Source of the DNA: CAZKUR01 sp964556005
GTDB lineage: Bacteria > Bacteroidota > Ignavibacteria > Ignavibacteriales > Ignavibacteriaceae
Length of the DNA stretch: 10,714 bases
Direction: 5' to 3'
Assembly: GCA_964556005.1 (NCBI GenBank)
Contig: CAZKUR010000116.1
Location: forward strand, 1 to 10,714
Under the pieces are notes generated by a model that was not told the origin of the DNA, ran no database searches, and worked only from the letters and a program-made list of their open reading frames with translations. Numbering within the stretch: position 1 is the stretch's first letter; the number at the start of each line of letters is the position of its first letter. The translations under genes and the position numbers were made by a program. Below are positions 1 to 7,256 of this stretch, in pieces.

Positions 1-19
1 CATATTTCTTTATACCTCC
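1..19 (-). promoter_or_regulatory. Ribosome binding site and start codon of the next gene, cut by the window edge
   Basis: On the minus strand GGAGG (complement of 15-19) is followed after 11 bases by ATG (complement of 1-3), the last codon in the window. It lies 82 bases beyond the stop of the penicillin-binding protein gene and in the same direction, so it could start a fourth gene of the same transcription unit. The spacing is somewhat long, and no codon after the ATG is visible, so the gene itself cannot be named. Confidence 0.35.
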
Positions 20-44
20 AAATTACTAATTACAAATTTCTAAT
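19..44. repeat. Short tandem direct repeat, 12 bp with a 14-bp period
   Basis: CAAATTACTAAT (19-30) and CAAATTTCTAAT (33-44) differ at one base and are separated by TA. They lie between the penicillin-binding protein stop and the GGAGG at the left edge. Such AT-rich short tandem repeats are common between genes of AT-rich genomes. No function can be assigned. Confidence 0.6.
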
Positions 45-84
45 GACCAGTTTCCCGGGTATCCAGATTCCTGCAGCGAGCCGC

Positions 85-2364
85 TCACCACCCGCTGTCT
101 CCGCGTTTATCTTCTTTAATTATTTTTCCGCCGTTATGAATTTCACATTTCGGAGGCATGTTCTTAACATTTACAATATCCCACACTTTTACCGGGCAAT
201 ATTGCGTTGCAACCCTTGTATCTCCCAAATCCATAGTCTCTTTACAGAATGCAACCGAATCTACTCCGGGCGCCAATTTGAAATAATGTACGGGAAGCTT
301 TAACTGCTTATAGGCTCCTTCCATAAATTTTCCCCAGATAGGTAAGGCGGCTCTCGCACCCTGACCGTACCAGTTTGTAAATTTAACCCTGTGATCATCA
401 AATCCTACCCATGTACCTGCAGCTAAATCGGGTGTAAAACCAACAAACCAGGCATCGGCGAATTCCTGTGTTGTACCGGTTTTGCCCGCACACGGATATT
501 GAAAATATTTTCTCATGCCGGCACCCGTTCCGTAATTTATAACGTCTTCCATCATATTAACAACTATCGATGCCGTCTGCGGGGAGATTGCTTCGGTATA
601 ATTAGGTACAAACTGGGCAATTGTAATTCCGTTTTTATCTTCTATTTTAAGGATAGAAATTGGATCGACGTGCACACCATTATTTACTAACGTACCGTAC
701 GCCGAAGTCATTTCAAGAGGCGATACTTCCGAAGTGCCGAGAGCAATAGAGGGAACAGGCATAAGCGGAGAATTTATTCCCATCCTTTTGGCGTACTTAA
801 CAACCTGAGCAGGCGGCGCTATGTTGCTTATAGTCATTCTTCCCGTAATAACATTAATCGAATGAGCAAGCGCCTGGCGTAAAGTCATATAGCCGTCATA
901 ATCGCCTTCTGCATTTTCAGGCGACCAGCCGTTGTAATCAAATTTTTGATCGAGCAGAGTATATGCAGGGAAATAACCGTTATCAATTGCAGTAGTGTAA
1001 ACAAACGGTTTCATTGCAGAACCGGGCTGCCTCCTGATACCGGTTACATGATTAAGCCCGCGTCCAAAATCCTGGTTTACACCGCCGACCATTGCTTTGA
1101 TCTGGCCGTTAGTCGGATCGATTACAACAAATCCAACTTCAATTTTTGTTTCTGCATTTTTAATCGAATCGACATATGCAGGATTATTTTTCAAACTATT
1201 ATAAACTTCCGCCTTTTCTTCCGGTGTTGAAGCATTATTATATTCCAGGGAATTTTTAATTGCCTCATCGATAACCTGAGTTAACAGCGGTTTATGATTT
1301 TTCCAATTCCAATTTTTATCGAACAGTGCCTGGTACTCCTTTATATGCTCAGCAACTGCTTTGTTGGCAATTCGCTGCATCCTCAAATCCAATGTGGTAT
1401 AAATGTTCAAGCCGTCCCTGTAAAGATCGTAACCGTATTTTTCGGACATCGCACTCATCTGCTGCCTTACATATTCCATGAAATAAGGGGCATCTGTTCT
1501 GCTGCCGCTGATTTTATCAAATGCCAGCTTAACCGGTTCTTTTTTCAATTTTTCATAACTCTTTTCAGTCAGCATATGATTTACAACCATGTTGTACAGG
1601 ATTAGATTTCTCCTTGCCAGCGCATTTTGAGGATGAGTAACGGGATCATAATAAACCGGGGATCTCAACATGGCAATTAATGTCGCCGCTTCGGGAAGAG
1701 TTAGTTCACTGGCCTTTTTGTTGAAATAAATGTGCGCGGCGGATTCAATTCCATATGCCCCTCTTCCGAAAAGGGACACATTAAAATACATTTCCAAAAT
1801 TTCTTTCTTTGTAAAATTTTTCTCGATTTGAATTGCCGTTATCCATTCCCGGATTTTCCTGATTGCAGTTTCATAAACGGTTTCGTGCCTCACCTTCAAT
1901 TTGTACAAATTCCTGGCGAGCTGCTGGGTAATAGTGCTTGCACCTTCTCTCGAAAAAGTAAAAATATTTTTTATCATTGCCTTAACGAATCTATCAAGGT
2001 CTACTCCCCAATGAGTATAAAATTTTCTATCTTCCGTTGAAATTAACGCCTGAGGAATATAAGGCGGGAGACTATCAATATTTGTTTCAATTCTGTTTTC
2101 AATATAAAACTGTCCTACAACCTCACCGTCAATCGAATAAACTTTGCTCGCCAATTGCGGTTTTGGATTTTCCAGTTCTTCCAGAGAAGGAAGCCCGGAA
2201 AAAATATAAACGGTAAAAGCAGCGGCACATATTAAAATAAAACCCCAAATAATTAATTTTGTTTTTTTGCCGAATCCACCACCGGATTTTTTCTTTTTAT
2301 TCCTGAATGAAGAATCGTGAAAATATTTATCCAGATTTTTATCTGATGAATTTTGGTTTGCCAT
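85..2364 (-). CDS. mrcA: Class A penicillin-binding protein 1A (bifunctional transglycosylase/transpeptidase)
   Basis: The 759-residue protein polymerises lipid II into glycan strands and cross-links the peptides, working from the inner membrane into the periplasm. A basic cytoplasmic N-terminus is followed by one membrane anchor (about 36-56). The GT51 transglycosylase domain (about 80-250) shows the EDRKFYTHWG motif with catalytic Glu111, GASTITQQLARNLY (141-154) and EMYFN (191-195). The transpeptidase domain carries all three active-site motifs: SAMK with nucleophile Ser449 and Lys452, SIN at 502-504, and KTGTT at 628-632. The C-terminal tail holds Cys707, Cys723 and Cys740, possibly disulphide-bonded. 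The ATG is one base past the stop of the lpxH-like gene, with a weak GGA at a normal distance, so translational coupling is likely. All catalytic residues are present. The family is certain, and the symbol follows E. coli usage rather than proven orthology. Confidence 0.96.
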   Translation of the reverse strand: MANQNSSDKNLDKYFHDSSFRNKKKKSGGGFGKKTKLIIWGFILICAAAFTVYIFSGLPSLEELENPKPQLASKVYSIDGEVVGQFYIENRIETNIDSLPPYIPQALISTEDRKFYTHWGVDLDRFVKAMIKNIFTFSREGASTITQQLARNLYKLKVRHETVYETAIRKIREWITAIQIEKNFTKKEILEMYFNVSLFGRGAYGIESAAHIYFNKKASELTLPEAATLIAMLRSPVYYDPVTHPQNALARRNLILYNMVVNHMLTEKSYEKLKKEPVKLAFDKISGSRTDAPYFMEYVRQQMSAMSEKYGYDLYRDGLNIYTTLDLRMQRIANKAVAEHIKEYQALFDKNWNWKNHKPLLTQVIDEAIKNSLEYNNASTPEEKAEVYNSLKNNPAYVDSIKNAETKIEVGFVVIDPTNGQIKAMVGGVNQDFGRGLNHVTGIRRQPGSAMKPFVYTTAIDNGYFPAYTLLDQKFDYNGWSPENAEGDYDGYMTLRQALAHSINVITGRMTISNIAPPAQVVKYAKRMGINSPLMPVPSIALGTSEVSPLEMTSAYGTLVNNGVHVDPISILKIEDKNGITIAQFVPNYTEAISPQTASIVVNMMEDVINYGTGAGMRKYFQYPCAGKTGTTQEFADAWFVGFTPDLAAGTWVGFDDHRVKFTNWYGQGARAALPIWGKFMEGAYKQLKLPVHYFKLAPGVDSVAFCKETMDLGDTRVATQYCPVKVWDIVNVKNMPPKCEIHNGGKIIKEDKRGDSGW

Positions 2365-2365
2365 T

Positions 2366-3091
2366 TTAATTCCAATCTACAATTTCAAATTTATTATCAG
2401 AAAATTTTCCGTAACATGGCGCATTAAGCCACGTGCCCAGGTTTATGTAATAACCGGCGTTAAATTTTTTAATCGTTCTCTTGTGAACATGTCCGAAAAG
2501 AACATAATCGAATCCACTGGAAATCTTCTTCTTTGCCGCCTCGAATAAGCCGTCAACTTCGCCATAATCTTTGCTTGTAGTATAATCACGGCTTTTCTTG
2601 CTTACTAATTTTGCTAGACCAACACCCACATCCGGGTGAAGCATTGAATAGAGCTTTTGGATAAAGCTATTTCTTAAAATTTTCTTTAGGATCAAGTAAC
2701 CATAATCATTTTCAACTAAGCCGTCGCCGTGGCCGATAAAAAATCTTTTACCGTTCAAATTAAATTCAGCCGGGTCGCCATACATTTTAATTCCGAGTTC
2801 ATTTGTAAAGAAATCCGAGTGCATAAACTCATGGTTTCCCATAAAATAATGAACTTTAACGCCGCTTTCTGTCAAATCCTGTAATGCAGTTAACGTTCTA
2901 AAATTTCCCTTCTGGTAAACCCATTTATAGTCAAACCAGTAATCGTAAAGATCACCGGCGATAAAAAGCTCATCGCAATTGTCCTTAGCAAAACTTAAAA
3001 ACTTAACTAATAATTTTTCTTTAGCTTTTTCTTTTTCTTTATCCTGAAGACCTAAATGAATGTCGGAAATAAAAAAATATTTTTGTTCCAA
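2366..3091 (-). CDS. lpxH: UDP-2,3-diacylglucosamine diphosphatase, LpxH-like metallophosphoesterase
   Basis: The 241-residue protein probably cleaves UDP-2,3-diacylglucosamine to lipid X and UMP, the fourth step of lipid A synthesis, at the cytoplasmic face of the inner membrane. It carries the calcineurin-like di-metal motifs in order: SDIHLG (Asp10, His12), GDLYDYWFD (Asp47), GNHE (85-88), GHGDGL (His121) and GHVH (His201, His203). The HGDGLVENDYGY block and the length near 240 residues fit the LpxH family better than generic phosphoesterases. The start is TTG at 3091: the frame closes at 3119-3121 upstream, no ATG lies between, and the SDIHLG motif must be kept. No clear Shine-Dalgarno is seen. 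A direct repeat TTTAATTCGA/TTTAATTCCGA (3095-3115) lies just upstream. The gene follows the peptidase by 87 bases and precedes the penicillin-binding protein by one base. Another sugar-nucleotide phosphoesterase is possible but less likely. Confidence 0.85.
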   Translation of the reverse strand: MEQKYFFISDIHLGLQDKEKEKAKEKLLVKFLSFAKDNCDELFIAGDLYDYWFDYKWVYQKGNFRTLTALQDLTESGVKVHYFMGNHEFMHSDFFTNELGIKMYGDPAEFNLNGKRFFIGHGDGLVENDYGYLILKKILRNSFIQKLYSMLHPDVGVGLAKLVSKKSRDYTTSKDYGEVDGLFEAAKKKISSGFDYVLFGHVHKRTIKKFNAGYYINLGTWLNAPCYGKFSDNKFEIVDWN

Positions 3092-3094
3092 AAG

Positions 3095-3115
3095 TTTAAT
3101 TCGATTTAATTCCGA
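3095..3115. repeat. Adjacent direct repeat just upstream of the lpxH start
   Basis: TTTAATTCGA (3095-3104) is followed directly by TTTAATTCCGA (3105-3115), one inserted base apart. TTTAATTCC occurs again at 2365-2373, right upstream of the penicillin-binding protein ATG. Read on the coding strand these are GGAATTAAA. At the second gene the GGA sits at ribosome-binding distance, but at lpxH it is too far from the TTG to act that way. May be chance in AT-rich DNA. Confidence 0.4.
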
Positions 3116-3178
3116 AAATTAATAATTGCAGATATACAATATAAAAGAAATATTTATCACCTTTTATTGATTTTCCCG

Positions 3179-4924
3179 CTATTCCGATTTGTTAAAGTTC
3201 GCAAGAAGCCAATTATCCGGATCCATCACCAGATCTTCGGGTTTTTTATTTACATTAATATCAACTTTAGTTTGAAGTTCTTTAATGTAAAAATTTTTGA
3301 CTATGGAAGTCGAGTCATCATATTTTATTTCCACATCAAGAGGAAATTCATATTTTTTAAAGCCCGACTGAGTCTGCTTCAGTTTCAGCACGATCGCATA
3401 ATTATTTTTTTGCTTGAAGTACTGCCATGAATAATCGAGATCAATATCGCCGGTTCCGTCAAAAACCCACTGATTGAAAAATTGAGTTAAATCTTTGCCG
3501 GATATTTTTTCGCAAACTTTTATAAAATCGGCAGTCGATGCATTCTTATACTTGTATGTTTCATAATAAGTATGCAGAATTTTAAAAAAAGTAGAGTCCC
3601 CTACTTCATGCCTCAGCATATGCAGAACCCATGCGCCTTTATCATAAACAGTAGAGCCGAACATATTATCCGGGTTATATACTGTTCCGGAAAAGTTATG
3701 CTGGAATTTACTCATCATCGAAGATTGAAGCGCTCCTTCCCCGCCGATATGTTCGGAATACAGAGCTTCGCAATAAGTTGCAAATCCTTCGTTCAGCCAG
3801 ATATCTTTCCAGGTTGCCGGGCTGACTGCATCGCCGAACCATTGATGCGAAAGTTCATGAACATAAACATCAGTGAAGAATTTTTTCCCGCCCACGAAAT
3901 TAGATCCGATTCCTGTAATAGTTTGATGCTCCATTGCGCCAAGCTGCCAGAGGAATTCCGCAACACCGTATTTTTCTTTTATGAAAGGATATTCGCCGAA
4001 TTTCTTAGCAAAAAAATCGATGTATTCAGCGTGTCCGCTAAAATCGATTTTTGCATCTGCCAATTGTTCAGGGAAAGCATAATATTCGATATTCATTGTA
4101 TCTTTTTTGTCCTGCGATATATATTTTTCACTGAAGTTTTTATAATCTGAAGAATACAATGCGATTAAGTATGTTGTAATGGGATAAAGTGTTTTCCAAT
4201 GATATGTCCTTCTCTCCCCTTTTGTTTGAACATTTACCAGGATTCCGTTCGAAACCGATGTATTAACGGAATCGTTGGTTATCCACATATCCATAAAGGC
4301 TTTATCCGAAGGCATATCGTTGCACGGAAACCAGGAAGATGCATAATTCGGTTCGCTTAAATTGTACACGACCGGATGGTCATAAGCTTCTCCGAAGACA
4401 AAGCCGTCAAATCCTGCTCTTCGTGGTGTACCCTGGTAAACAATTCTCAAATTAAAAGTATCGTTACCGGAATAATGATATGGTATTTGAAGTGAAGTTC
4501 CCAGGTTATTATAACCTGCATTATGCCCGTTCAATAACAGGGAATCGATTTCCATATTGTCGTAAAAATTCAAATCTATTTGATTGAGATTTGTATCGTT
4601 AACGACACCTTTAATTTCGGCAATTCCTTTAAGAAGCTTTTTTTGAGTGTAAAGATCGAAATGAAGCCCGTAATGAAGAATATTAATTTTATACTGATCG
4701 TTATTTATATATCCGGATGGAGGTTTAATAATAAACGAACTGCGGCTAAATTCTTTTTTCAGAGTTTCACTTTTATGTTTGATGTTAAGCAGCTTTTCTT
4801 TAATCGGTGAATAACCAAATTTCCAGCCGACATAAAAAAATGCAATAAAAAGAACTAATGCGAGAATGCGGGATTTTTTCAGCATATGAAATATTTTTAC
4901 AGATAACCTTATTAAGTTCGACAT
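3179..4924 (-). CDS. Membrane-anchored M1 family zinc aminopeptidase
   Basis: The 581-residue protein should remove N-terminal amino acids from peptides. A hydrophobic stretch (about 18-35) after basic residues suggests a signal anchor that puts the catalytic part in the periplasm. The N-terminal beta domain (about 75-260) is followed by the thermolysin-like domain with the substrate-binding GAMEH motif (329-333), zinc site HELSH (356-360) with the third ligand Glu379 in NEGFATY, and a likely catalytic Tyr427. The protein stops after a short C-terminal beta-rich part (about 495-581) and lacks the long helical HEAT-like domain of E. coli PepN-sized enzymes. The ATG at 4924 opens the longest frame; Met14 (ATG at 4885) would give a cleaner signal anchor, and neither has a clear Shine-Dalgarno. 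It is the first gene of the leftward group, with a candidate promoter at 4983-5010. Exact substrate is unknown. Confidence 0.92.
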   Translation of the reverse strand: MSNLIRLSVKIFHMLKKSRILALVLFIAFFYVGWKFGYSPIKEKLLNIKHKSETLKKEFSRSSFIIKPPSGYINNDQYKINILHYGLHFDLYTQKKLLKGIAEIKGVVNDTNLNQIDLNFYDNMEIDSLLLNGHNAGYNNLGTSLQIPYHYSGNDTFNLRIVYQGTPRRAGFDGFVFGEAYDHPVVYNLSEPNYASSWFPCNDMPSDKAFMDMWITNDSVNTSVSNGILVNVQTKGERRTYHWKTLYPITTYLIALYSSDYKNFSEKYISQDKKDTMNIEYYAFPEQLADAKIDFSGHAEYIDFFAKKFGEYPFIKEKYGVAEFLWQLGAMEHQTITGIGSNFVGGKKFFTDVYVHELSHQWFGDAVSPATWKDIWLNEGFATYCEALYSEHIGGEGALQSSMMSKFQHNFSGTVYNPDNMFGSTVYDKGAWVLHMLRHEVGDSTFFKILHTYYETYKYKNASTADFIKVCEKISGKDLTQFFNQWVFDGTGDIDLDYSWQYFKQKNNYAIVLKLKQTQSGFKKYEFPLDVEIKYDDSTSIVKNFYIKELQTKVDINVNKKPEDLVMDPDNWLLANFNKSE

Positions 4925-4982
4925 ATAATAGCATTTGTTTCAACACAAAAGATACAAAATTATTGACTTTTTGAATTCTTCT

Positions 4983-5010
4983 TTTATAAATGGTTGGAAC
5001 CGATTTTCAA
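4983..5010 (-). promoter_or_regulatory. Candidate sigma70-like promoter of the M1 peptidase gene
   Basis: On the minus strand TTGAAA (5010-5005) is followed after 16 bases by TATAAA (4988-4983). Each hexamer matches the sigma70 consensus at five of six positions. Transcription would begin near 4976, giving a leader of about 50 bases before the ATG at 4924. Many Bacteroidota use a different consensus (TTTG and TAnnTTTG), so this is inference from base pattern only. TAATTTTG occurs further downstream on this strand but without a partner box. Confidence 0.4.
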
Positions 5011-5033
5011 GTTAATAATTTCTTTAATTGCCG

Positions 5034-5168
5034 GATATTAGTAACTCACCAAACGCAATCAACAACCTTTGGAATGATGGAATGTCGGAATTATGGAAAA
5101 TATAAGACAATTCCATTATTCCATTTCTCCAATATTCCAAAGGATACGTAACATGAGTTAGTAATATC
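5034..5168. repeat. Large imperfect palindrome, possible MITE-like or dispersed repeat
   Basis: The outer arms are GATATTAGTAACTCA (5034-5048) and TGAGTTAGTAATATC (5154-5168), complementary at 14 of 15 positions. Further in, CCTTTGGAAT (5066-5075) pairs perfectly with ATTCCAAAGG (5134-5143). The inner arms 5076-5098 and 5111-5133, built of GGAAT/TGGAA-like units, match at 15 of 23 positions around a 12-base loop (5099-5110). The outermost and inner arms are joined by unequal spacers of 17 and 10 bases. No reading frame lies within. The element sits between two outward promoters and starts 24 bases from the -35 box of the peptidase promoter. No clear target-site duplication is seen. It could be a non-autonomous mobile element, a degenerate repeat, or a structured regulatory region. 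Confidence 0.65.
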
Positions 5169-5503
5169 TCGCCCAATATATAATTGATTAAACCATCTTT
5201 TAGAACATTAAGTCAAAACATTATATTTTTATCACAATTATATTGAAATATTGTTATTGGCGAAAGTGGGAAATCTCTATCAGAAACTAAATTAGGGAAT
5301 AATGTTTATTAACAAAAAGAGGTAATTCAAACTTATTTACAGAAGACTTTTTTTGTTTTCATAATTAATTAAGTTCATGCTCACTAAACTTCATATTAAA
5401 AAATCTTAATTATTTTGTAATAGTTAATTAAAAAGCGATATGTGAGAATATTAGTCTTGTAATATTATTAATATGTAAAATCTATAACATATATCACCCG
5501 GTT

Positions 5504-5523
5504 AATTGTCAATCAAAACAATT
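5504..5523 (+). promoter_or_regulatory. Small inverted repeat overlapping the glgC -35 box, possible operator
   Basis: AATTGT (5504-5509) and ACAATT (5518-5523) are perfect inverted copies eight bases apart. The left arm covers most of the proposed -35 TTGTCA, so a bound protein would block the promoter. The arms are short and AT-rich, so chance is quite possible. Confidence 0.25.
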
Positions 5524-5534
5524 TTCAATATATT
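5506..5534 (+). promoter_or_regulatory. Candidate sigma70-like promoter of glgC
   Basis: TTGTCA (5506-5511) and TATATT (5529-5534) are separated by 17 bases, the optimal spacing, and each matches the consensus at five of six positions. Transcription would begin near 5541, leaving a leader of roughly 20 bases with the GGAG at 5550-5553. It is the best promoter match upstream of glgC. Confidence 0.45.
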
Positions 5535-5549
5535 AAAAACCTAAATATT

Positions 5550-5553
5550 GGAG
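5550..5553 (+). promoter_or_regulatory. Shine-Dalgarno GGAG that decides the glgC start
   Basis: GGAG is followed after six bases (CAAAAA) by ATG at 5560. The longer frame would start at TTG 5548, which overlaps this site and adds only Met-Glu-Gln-Lys, so ATG 5560 is the likelier start. This is the clearest ribosome binding site inside the window. Confidence 0.7.
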
Positions 5554-5559
5554 CAAAAA

Positions 5560-6801
5560 ATGACTTTTCCCGGTTCATCAATTTTAAGAGATACAATCAC
5601 TATGCTTCTTGCCGGAGGGCAGGGAGAAAGACTTTACCCTCTGACAACTTTTAGAAGCAAACCTGCCGTTCCCTTCGGCGGGAAATATAGAATAATCGAT
5701 TTCGCACTTTCAAATTGCCTTAATTCCGGTTTAAGAAGAATATATGTTCTCACTCAATACAAATCGGACTCACTTAACCAGCATCTTTTAGAGGCATGGA
5801 GCATATTTAACCCGGAATTAGGAGAATTTATTTATTCAATTCCACCTCAAAGAAAATTTAATAACGATTGGTATTTGGGTACGGCCAATGCTATTTATCA
5901 AAATATAAATCTATTTTCTTCCGATGATAAAGCAAAATGGATTCTTATACTAAGCGGCGACCACATTTATAAAATGGATTACCTAAAATTTATCCAGCAC
6001 CATATCGATTTAAATGCCGACATGTCCATGTCTTGCGTTGAAGTACCTTTAGACGAGGCTCATAGATTCGGAATTGTTGACGTTGATGAAAAGCACAATG
6101 TAAAATCTTTCATTGAAAAACCTGCCAAACCGCCGGAGATACCTGATCAACCCGGCTATTCTTTTGTCAACATGGGCATTTATGTTTTTAATGCAAAAGT
6201 TTTAAGAGATGTCTTTCATGAATTGGAGGCACAAAAAATTCAGAGCCATGATTTTGGCCATGATGTTATTCCTTATATGGTTGAATCGCACTTAAAAGTT
6301 TCGGCATATAAATTTTTGGATGAAAACCGTAAAACAAAAACATACTGGAAAGACATCGGAACAATCGAGAGTTATTTTGATGCAAGTATGGATTTAATTG
6401 CAGTTACACCGGAATTCAATTTATACGATCTAAATTGGCCGATAAGAACTTACCAGTATCAATTTCCCCCGGCAAAAACCGTATCGCATGAAGGAGAACG
6501 TGTCGGAAGAAACCTCAATTCTTTAATCTGCGACGGAACAATAATTTCCGGCGGACTTGTTGAAAGATCGCTGCTTAGTCCGAATGTAAAAGTCAACAGC
6601 TTTTCGTATGTAACCGATTCGATAATTTTAAATAACTGCAACATCGGCAGGCACGCAAGAATCAGACGAGCAATAATCGATAAAAACGTTGTTGTACCGG
6701 AAGGTTATGAGATAGGTTTTGATCAGGAGGGTGACAAGAAAAAGTTTACTGTTACAAAAAGCGGAATTGTAGTAATTGCGAAGAATCAAATTCTTTCATA
6801 A
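5560..6801 (+). CDS. glgC: Glucose-1-phosphate adenylyltransferase (ADP-glucose pyrophosphorylase)
   Basis: The 413-residue cytoplasmic enzyme makes ADP-glucose and pyrophosphate from glucose-1-phosphate and ATP, the committed step of glycogen synthesis. The N-terminal nucleotidyltransferase domain shows the pyrophosphorylase signature AGGQGERLYPLT (18-29), the FRSKPAVPFGGKYRIIDF block (31-48), SGDHIY (132-137) with the metal-binding Asp, FIEKP (184-188) for the glucose-phosphate site, and YWKDIGTI (262-269). The C-terminal part (about 295-413) reads as a left-handed beta-helix with repeated hydrophobic turns. Length is normal for a bacterial homotetramer, which is usually under allosteric control. 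It stands alone: the upstream neighbour is divergent and the downstream one convergent, so it is probably monocistronic. No glgA, glgB or glgP is next to it. No frameshift or missing motif is seen. Confidence 0.96.
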   Translation: MTFPGSSILRDTITMLLAGGQGERLYPLTTFRSKPAVPFGGKYRIIDFALSNCLNSGLRRIYVLTQYKSDSLNQHLLEAWSIFNPELGEFIYSIPPQRKFNNDWYLGTANAIYQNINLFSSDDKAKWILILSGDHIYKMDYLKFIQHHIDLNADMSMSCVEVPLDEAHRFGIVDVDEKHNVKSFIEKPAKPPEIPDQPGYSFVNMGIYVFNAKVLRDVFHELEAQKIQSHDFGHDVIPYMVESHLKVSAYKFLDENRKTKTYWKDIGTIESYFDASMDLIAVTPEFNLYDLNWPIRTYQYQFPPAKTVSHEGERVGRNLNSLICDGTIISGGLVERSLLSPNVKVNSFSYVTDSIILNNCNIGRHARIRRAIIDKNVVVPEGYEIGFDQEGDKKKFTVTKSGIVVIAKNQILS

Positions 6802-7004
6802 TATTTTGCCGTAAATAATCTTTTTGCAAATGGATTCCACAACTCGATCAAAGCTGTAAAAGAAATTTTTAACTTAAGAATGATGCTTAAAAAGTTTTAC
6901 CGACCTTTTATTCTCTGTATTAAAGAAAAATAAAAAATATTTTTTAACCATTATTATCTAAAAAAAATTTTACCTAAAACAAACCTCTCATATTGAATAA
7001 CATA

Positions 7005-7050
7005 GTAGTATAGTTGCAGTTTAAATAGTATTTTTTATACTACCTGCAAC
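7005..7050 (+). terminator. Hairpin with permuted inverted repeats, possible terminator or structured RNA
   Basis: GTTGCAG (7013-7019) pairs with CTGCAAC (7044-7050), and TAGTAT (7026-7031) pairs with ATACTA (7037-7042) around five T residues, making a bulged hairpin. A second possibility is that GTAGTATA (7005-7012) pairs with TATACTAC (7036-7043). That pairing crosses the GTTGCAG stem and competes with the inner one. There is no clean T-run after it, so it is not a textbook terminator. It lies about 210 bases past the glgC stop. Confidence 0.35.
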
Positions 7051-7126
7051 GAATTTGTGTACCTCAAAGAAAACGTATGGGGAAAAAGTTGCAAGAATTA
7101 GAAATAATGTTAGCTAAAATACTAAA

Positions 7127-7256
7127 GTGGCTGACCAAAAAGAAGAAAAAAGTCATTGCGAATGAGTCCTCGAGTGAAGCAATCTTTCGTTTTTAGTTCA
7201 AAAGTGAGATCACTTCACTTCGTTCGTGATGACAAAATTTCTTTTTGGTCGGCCAC
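7127..7256. repeat. Palindromic element with 18-bp terminal inverted repeats and two inverted TCATTGCGA-type motifs
   Basis: The ends GTGGCTGACCAAAAAGAA (7127-7144) and TTCTTTTTGGTCGGCCAC (7239-7256) pair over 18 positions with one G-U type mismatch. Inside lie two inverted copies of a motif that starts GTCAT and ends GAAGYRATCT-like: 7152-7188 on the plus strand and 7233-7204 on the minus strand. Copy one holds the stem ATTGC (7155-7159) with GCAAT (7179-7183); copy two holds ATCAC (7209-7213) with GTGAT (7226-7230). The two stems differ by two fully compensated pairs. From memory, GTCATTGCGA...GAAGCAATC repeats are scattered in many bacterial genomes. AAA flanks both ends, too little to call a target duplication. 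It may also act as a two-way terminator for the convergent genes. Confidence 0.75.

Larger units (their letters stand above)
4925..5559. other. Divergent intergenic region between the M1 peptidase and glgC
   Basis: This 635-base AT-rich stretch has no credible gene on either strand. It holds a leftward sigma70-like promoter next to the peptidase (4983-5010), a large imperfect palindrome (5034-5168), and a rightward promoter with an overlapping small inverted repeat next to glgC (5504-5534). Between 5169 and 5500 I see only AT-rich sequence with no clear structure, tRNA or riboswitch fold. Confidence 0.8.

Noticed and set aside
5034..5168. Integron attC-like site
   Set aside because: The ends do not fit the RYYYAAC and GTTRRRY core sites, and there is no integrase or cassette nearby.
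6874..6890. Intrinsic terminator right after glgC
   Set aside because: The stem is only five AT-rich pairs with no following T-run, so it is too weak to call.
7029..7195. Open frame with a lysine-rich peptide (from ATG 7077, 39 residues)
   Set aside because: It overlaps the palindromic element, has no ribosome binding site and resembles no known transposase piece.
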